From: a virus
DNA length: 64,000 nt
Strand: one strand, 5' to 3'
IMG/VR virus record: IMGVR_UViG_3300017991_000056
Span: 1-64,000 of that record
The translations under genes were made by a program, and so were the position numbers. The notes under the pieces were generated by a model, which saw nothing but the letters and a program-made list of their open reading frames with translations, searched no databases and was not told the origin of the DNA. Shown in pieces: positions 60,225 to 64,000 of the stretch. Positions within the stretch are counted from its first letter, which is position 1, and each line of letters starts with the position of its first letter.

Positions 60225-60767
60225 ATGACTTTGACACTGAGGTCGGGGTTCGTGAGTGGGTTGAGGGATCTCGACAGCGAACTGCGAAACTTCTTTGCTG
60301 CCTCGACGTCGTACCGGGCGGCTTCCGGCAGGGGGAGTGTCATCCTGATCCTGGATGAGGACGAGGAGCTGGGCCGGCTTGTCAGGTTCCTGGCGGACCG
60401 GACGAAGATGGAGGTGCGCGTGGTGTGCATGTCGGACCCGCGTGCCGCCAGGAAGTTTATCGAGGATTCCGGCGAGTCGTCCGTGAAGGCGGTCATCGTC
60501 GACGTCGAGCTGCTGAGCGGGACGGGCGCGTCGTTCTACTCGTGGGTTCGGAGTGAGGAGCCTGACGTGCCGATCTTTATGAAGGGCACGAGGAAGCAGA
60601 TAGTTGAGTTCACCGGCAACGGCAACGGCAGCGGCAACGGCAATGGCTGGAGGTTCGGGACGTTCGTCCTGGAGGACACGACGGACATGGACTATGTCAG
60701 GGCGCTGGGGTTCCCGAGCAGGTGTGACAAGCTCGTGCGGGAGTTCCGGCACGAGCATGCCGGATGA
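60225..60767 (+). CDS. Second receiver-like domain protein
   Basis: This is a 180-residue protein from ATG at 60225 after TAGGAGG. Residues 38-125 look like a receiver domain (ILILDEDEELGRLVRFL, acidic D44-E47; VIVDVELLSG with D93). The usual Lys is replaced in a GTRK segment, so it may be atypical. A Gly-Asn repeat (131-141) follows, then a unique C-terminal region. Confidence 0.65.
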   Translation: MTLTLRSGFVSGLRDLDSELRNFFAASTSYRAASGRGSVILILDEDEELGRLVRFLADRTKMEVRVVCMSDPRAARKFIEDSGESSVKAVIVDVELLSGTGASFYSWVRSEEPDVPIFMKGTRKQIVEFTGNGNGSGNGNGWRFGTFVLEDTTDMDYVRALGFPSRCDKLVREFRHEHAG

Positions 60768-60786
60768 GTGAACAGGAGGTGTCGAG

Positions 60787-61026
60787 ATGCCGACGGACAG
60801 AAGCAACGTGACCAACAAGCAGCAGAGCGACCTCGAGGAGGCGGAGTTCGACGGGGGCTCGCCGGTCTTCGTCGAGCAGAGGACCAGGGTCGTGGCCAAG
60901 GGCGTGCAGACGGCGTCCTACAGGACCGCGAATGCCGGGTCGACCATCCGGAACAACGCCGGCGTGTGCATGCCGCACGACGACGTCCCGGGTCGTTTCG
61001 TGGAGACGAGCCAGGGCAAGCCGTAG
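60787..61026 (+). CDS. Small hypothetical protein
   Basis: This is a 79-residue protein after AGGAGGTG. It is polar (MPTDRSNVTNKQQSDLEEAE), with FVEQRTRVVAKGVQTASY and a single cysteine. No motif is recognised. Confidence 0.55.
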   Translation: MPTDRSNVTNKQQSDLEEAEFDGGSPVFVEQRTRVVAKGVQTASYRTANAGSTIRNNAGVCMPHDDVPGRFVETSQGKP

Positions 61027-61041
61027 TCCGAGGAGAGTCGC

Positions 61042-61596
61042 ATGCAGGAGGAGCCCAGGAAGAGCGGGAAGGTCTTGATTGCCAAGGCGGTCGGCCTTGG
61101 AGGTTGCCTTGTTGCCTTGCTCGGGTTCTTCGGCGAGCAGACCTGGAGCCAGTTCGTCGGGATGCGGAGCGGCATCCATACGCTCGATGCCAGGCTTGCT
61201 GGCGTCGAGGGCAGGCTGGATGACAGGGACGGCGACAGGAGAGAGGACTCGGCCCAGTGGAGAGCCTTGAACAAAGCCGACCAGCGACTGGCAGAGGTCT
61301 TCATTCGGGTCAGGGTGGTCGAGGAGCTCATCAGGCATCATGACGTCCTGGGGCGCGCGGGGCGGCACGGCATGGCCGAGCCGGAGAAGGCTGCCGAGGA
61401 GCTTCCTCCGCCTCCTCCGCCTCCCCCGGAGTCCGATCCGGAGTCTTTGGAGCAGGCCGAGGAGACGCGGATGGCGCCCGAGCGGCAGAGGGCGCTCATG
61501 AACGAGGTTCGCACGATGAGGTCGATGAGGCGTGGCGACAGCGAGTACCGAAGCGACATGATGCGCCAGCAGCCGGCGAACAAGGGAGACATGTGA
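61042..61596 (+). CDS. Membrane-anchored coiled-coil protein (i-spanin-like candidate)
   Basis: This is a 184-residue protein after GAGGAGAG. The N-terminus has a membrane segment (AKAVGLGGCLVALLGFFG), then a coiled coil (ALNKADQRLAEVFIRVRVVEE), a Pro-rich stretch (PPPPPPPP near 130) and a charged tail. Topology fits an inner-membrane spanin, two genes before a lipoprotein. The length is greater than usual for an i-spanin. Confidence 0.5.
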   Translation: MQEEPRKSGKVLIAKAVGLGGCLVALLGFFGEQTWSQFVGMRSGIHTLDARLAGVEGRLDDRDGDRREDSAQWRALNKADQRLAEVFIRVRVVEELIRHHDVLGRAGRHGMAEPEKAAEELPPPPPPPPESDPESLEQAEETRMAPERQRALMNEVRTMRSMRRGDSEYRSDMMRQQPANKGDM

Positions 61597-61874
61597 TGTC
61601 CTTGTCACTTGCGGCCGGAACCGTTCTGGGGAAGCTCCTCAAGAGCCTCGTGGAGGGCGTGTATTGCATCTTCAGCAAGGAGCGCAGGCGCATGAGGGCG
61701 GAGAAGGCGGAGGCCCTCATGAAGGCCAACGAGAGCGTCGAGGAGAGCCTGGACGTGGAGAAGGCGGTCAGGGACAAGCAGGACGCGGTCGACAAGCCCG
61801 GGAGCAGGTCGGACGTCGAGGACAAGGATGGCGGCCTGGGCTTCGGATCGTTCAACGACGGGGACGGCAAATGA
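61596..61874 (+). CDS. Small amphipathic/charged protein between spanin-like genes
   Basis: This is a 92-residue protein; its ATG overlaps the upstream TGA. An N-terminal amphipathic helix (SLSLAAGTVLGKLLKSLVEG) is followed by a charged, coiled-coil-like region and an acidic Gly-rich tail. It may be a membrane-associated lysis regulator. ATGA overlap to the next gene. Confidence 0.5.
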   Translation: MSLSLAAGTVLGKLLKSLVEGVYCIFSKERRRMRAEKAEALMKANESVEESLDVEKAVRDKQDAVDKPGSRSDVEDKDGGLGFGSFNDGDGK

Positions 61875-62155
61875 ACAAGCGCGCGATCATCTTGCTCTTG
61901 CTCCTGGCTCCGTTTTGCCCGAGCTGTACCACCTACTACCAGAACCGGTTCCCCGTCCTGGAGCGCCCCGAGAGGCCGCGGCTGGCCGACGTCCCGGCCG
62001 CGGAGATGACGAAGATGGGGGAGCAGGCCAGGCACGACGTCGCGGGCAACTTCAACTCCTTGATAGACTACGCCAGGAAGCTGGAGGTCGCCATTGACGA
62101 GTACAACGTCTTCGCGACCAGGAAGAACAGGCAGTTCAGGGAGGGCGGCCCATGA
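61871..62155 (+). CDS. Outer-membrane lipoprotein, o-spanin candidate
   Basis: This is a 94-residue protein coupled by ATGA to its upstream neighbour. A lipoprotein signal is visible: MNKRAIILLLLLAPFC followed by PSC, with Cys18 or so as the lipidated residue. The mature part is short and charged (FPVLERPERPRLADVPAAEM). This suits an outer-membrane spanin in Gram-negative lysis. Confidence 0.6.
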   Translation: MNKRAIILLLLLAPFCPSCTTYYQNRFPVLERPERPRLADVPAAEMTKMGEQARHDVAGNFNSLIDYARKLEVAIDEYNVFATRKNRQFREGGP

Positions 62156-62793
62156 GTTTCCGGAAGCCGAGCGGCAGGATGGAGAGGACGATCTTCGACG
62201 AGCTGGTCAGCAAGACCAACGCCTTCGGGGCCAGGTGGTTCACCGTGGCCGACCTGGCGGGCGACGTCGGGGCCGAGGGGCGGGAGGCCGCGACCTCCCT
62301 CTTCAGGAAGGCGCTGGCGGAGCGCCGGGACGGCAGGGGCGGCATGGAGCTGAGGCTCCCGCTGGACGTGCACGAGAGGCTGTACGAGCCCAGGATCGCC
62401 CGGAGGGTGGCGAGGAGGTTTGCTGGCGATGATGACGAGTTGTACGACGCCGTGACCGACTTCCTCTCGACCCATCCCGAACCGGATGACAAGGTCTTTC
62501 ACGAATGGGCCGAGGCTCATGGCTATGACACGCACGAGGCCGAGGCCGCGGCCTACAAGCTGGCGACTAAGGCGGCCAACTTCCTCAAGGGCGGGAGGGC
62601 CAGTGCGGTTGGTTTCACAAGGGAAGATGCCGATCCCGACGAGCTGGCCATGGGCATCGAGATCGAGTACGAGCACACGCCAGATAAGTCCACGGCTCAG
62701 AGGATCGCTCTCGACCACCTGGCCGAGCTGGACGACTACTACACCAGGCTCAAGGCCATGGAGGCCGAGGGCGAGGATGAAGGGGACGACTGA
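62152..62793 (+). CDS. DUF5661-like protein
   Basis: This is a 213-residue protein, ATGA-coupled. The C-terminal 60 residues carry DELAMGIEIEYEHTPDKST and IALDHLAELDDYYTRLKAME, which match the DUF5661 pattern of phage proteins. The N-terminal part is helical (FDELVSKTNAFGARWFTVAD). Function unknown; the family recurs in large phages. Confidence 0.6.
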   Translation: MSFRKPSGRMERTIFDELVSKTNAFGARWFTVADLAGDVGAEGREAATSLFRKALAERRDGRGGMELRLPLDVHERLYEPRIARRVARRFAGDDDELYDAVTDFLSTHPEPDDKVFHEWAEAHGYDTHEAEAAAYKLATKAANFLKGGRASAVGFTREDADPDELAMGIEIEYEHTPDKSTAQRIALDHLAELDDYYTRLKAMEAEGEDEGDD

Positions 62794-63473
62794 TGAACGG
62801 GATCAGGCTGGCATCTGAGCTGGTGACGCTGGCGAGGGAGATCGCGGCCAAGAGGATCACGGTCCACTACGATGCCGTCGACGGCTATCACGAGAAGCGG
62901 TCGTACTCGACGGTCGAGAAGGCGCGCAACTACGCCTGGAAGTGGGTTGGCAAGCATCCCGAGGTTGGTTTCGGGTATGCCGTGTCGACAGACGGCGTTG
63001 GCAAGGTCTCGGTGGACGGCATCACCATCGAGGAGTTGTTTCGCACGTCCGCCGACGAGAAGCGCCTGGAACGCGAGGAATACGAGAGCAACCTCAAGCG
63101 GGCCAAGGGGTTGTTCGCCGAGATTGCGAAGGTCGTGGCGAAGCCGGCTGTCGCGGTCTTGAAGAAGGCCGGACTGGACAATGTCAAGTCCGAGACCAGC
63201 TGGGACCGGAACGGCGGGTTCGTGACCGTTCACGGTGACCTGCCGGGGTGGACGAGGGGCAGCAACAACATGCTCCTTCAGGTTTTCGTGAACTACGAGC
63301 CGCAGGCCATCGGCAGGTTCTACGTCTTCTGGCGCGTGCTCGACAGGGAGAACACGATTTACGGCGACCTGGACTTCGATCCGAGGAGGTTGCGAGGGTT
63401 GGACAGGCTCCTGAAGGAGAAGGTCGACGAGAAGATCACAGAGAACCTAACAAAGACTCTCGGGAGAATGTGA
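62793..63473 (+). CDS. Hypothetical protein with recurrent LASELVTLAREI motif
   Basis: This is a 226-residue protein. Its first 20 residues (MNGIRLASELVTLAREIAAK) form the recurrent helix also seen at 46976. The middle has strands (ITVHYDAVDGYHEKR) and the C-terminal part (LLQVFVNYEPQAIGRFYVF) looks globular. One-base overlaps connect both neighbours. No family is recognised. Confidence 0.55.
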   Translation: MNGIRLASELVTLAREIAAKRITVHYDAVDGYHEKRSYSTVEKARNYAWKWVGKHPEVGFGYAVSTDGVGKVSVDGITIEELFRTSADEKRLEREEYESNLKRAKGLFAEIAKVVAKPAVAVLKKAGLDNVKSETSWDRNGGFVTVHGDLPGWTRGSNNMLLQVFVNYEPQAIGRFYVFWRVLDRENTIYGDLDFDPRRLRGLDRLLKEKVDEKITENLTKTLGRM

Positions 63474-64000
63474 TGGATGACAGGCCAGCCATAGCGGTCG
63501 ACCTGGACGGGACGATCCTGTCCTACGACCCGCCGGCCTATCCGGGGCTGGGCGAGCCGTTGCCGGGCGTGATAGAGGCGTTGACGGCCCTTCGGGACAT
63601 CGGCTATAGGATCATCGTGCACACCTGCCGGCTGAGGGGCGCGCCGGAGGAGGTCGGGGCCGAGGCGGCGAGGATAGCGGCGCACCTGACGGAGCGTGGC
63701 GTTCCGTTCGACGAGCTTTTTCTGCCAGGGGCCGGCAAGCCGATGGCGGAGTGGTACATTGACGACAAGGCCGTCGCCTTTCGGGGCGACTGGGATGAAG
63801 TGCTGGAGGAGATTGTGGAAGCTGACATTTCGAGGATGGCGAGCAGGGTGGCCTCGGCCTTCCTGACCGAGTTCGAGAAGGACCTGAAGTCGCGCGAGAA
63901 CAAGAAGACCGCCGGGGCCCGGGTGGCGGCCGACTGGGCCGTGAGGTTCGTCGACGACGCCATCGGCTCGATCCGCGAGCTGGAGACGAGGGCGCTGCCG
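63473..64000 (+). CDS. HAD-superfamily phosphatase, 3' end outside window
   Basis: The 176 visible residues contain the HAD motifs: motif I DLDGT (AIAVDLDGTI, residues 8-17), motif II IIVHTCR, motif III GKP and motif IV YIDDKAV, in a size typical of small phosphatases and polynucleotide-phosphatase domains. The domain ends near 120; beyond it ISRMASRVASAFLTEFEKD repeats the helix motif seen in other proteins here. The gene runs off the right edge. Confidence 0.7.
   Translation, partial: MDDRPAIAVDLDGTILSYDPPAYPGLGEPLPGVIEALTALRDIGYRIIVHTCRLRGAPEEVGAEAARIAAHLTERGVPFDELFLPGAGKPMAEWYIDDKAVAFRGDWDEVLEEIVEADISRMASRVASAFLTEFEKDLKSRENKKTAGARVAADWAVRFVDDAIGSIRELETRALP

Overview
The window is a 64 kb, GC-rich segment of a large tailed bacteriophage genome. 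The hallmark genes are a terminase large subunit, a portal, an HK97-type major capsid candidate, scaffold-like proteins and giant tail-fibre genes. Every recognised gene lies on the + strand, packed tightly with frequent ATGA/GTGA stop-start overlaps and strong AGGAGG ribosome-binding sites. A lipoprotein o-spanin candidate (61871-62155) suggests a Gram-negative or otherwise double-membraned host. Nothing in the window identifies the host species, and no integrase, repressor or replication gene is present. Arginine codons are strongly biased to AGG, and the only intact tRNA is tRNA-Arg with a CCU anticodon.

Layout. 1-16.8 kb: giant fibre genes built from an unusual Gly-X-Gln collagen-like repeat, plus a mucin-like Thr-Pro-Val protein, interleaved with a two-domain glycosyltransferase and a sulfotransferase. 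16.9-21.7 kb: a VWA/metallopeptidase protein and small genes, ending in a NusG-like protein and a protein with two sigma-region-4-like helix-turn-helices, candidate transcription factors. 21.7-33.3 kb: packaging and portal module (possible small terminase, large terminase, a topoisomerase IB fused to a SprT-like protease, portal, and a large protein with an HD phosphohydrolase domain). 33.3-43.1 kb: a second fibre operon. 43.1-46.5 kb: a papain-like amidase, a WYL-like protein and a large zinc-ribbon protein. 46.6-52.9 kb: capsid module (an intein-containing protein, acidic scaffold-like proteins, decoration protein, major capsid), closed by a strong terminator. 53-56.6 kb: a Bcs1-type AAA+ ATPase and small accessory genes.

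56.6-58.0 kb is an RNA locus: a promoter, about 700 nt of apparently non-coding and highly structured sequence with a perfect H-type pseudoknot and a 63-bp tandem duplication, a complete tmRNA, tRNA-Arg(CCU), a tRNA fragment and two terminators. 58.0-64 kb: a methyltransferase/glycosyltransferase fusion, two receiver-domain proteins, membrane and spanin-like lysis candidates, and a HAD phosphatase cut by the window edge.

Two promoter classes are visible. One is bacterial sigma70-like (TTGGAA-N16-TATAAT and relatives), preceding the accessory genes and the RNA locus. The other is a recurrent CTTTTATATTCG box preceding structural-gene operons, probably the phage's own late promoter; the sigma-like and NusG-like proteins are candidate factors for it. 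The most novel items are the topoisomerase IB-SprT fusion, the structured RNA beside the tmRNA, and the Gly-X-Gln/TPTPTV fibre set with glycosyl- and sulfotransferases.
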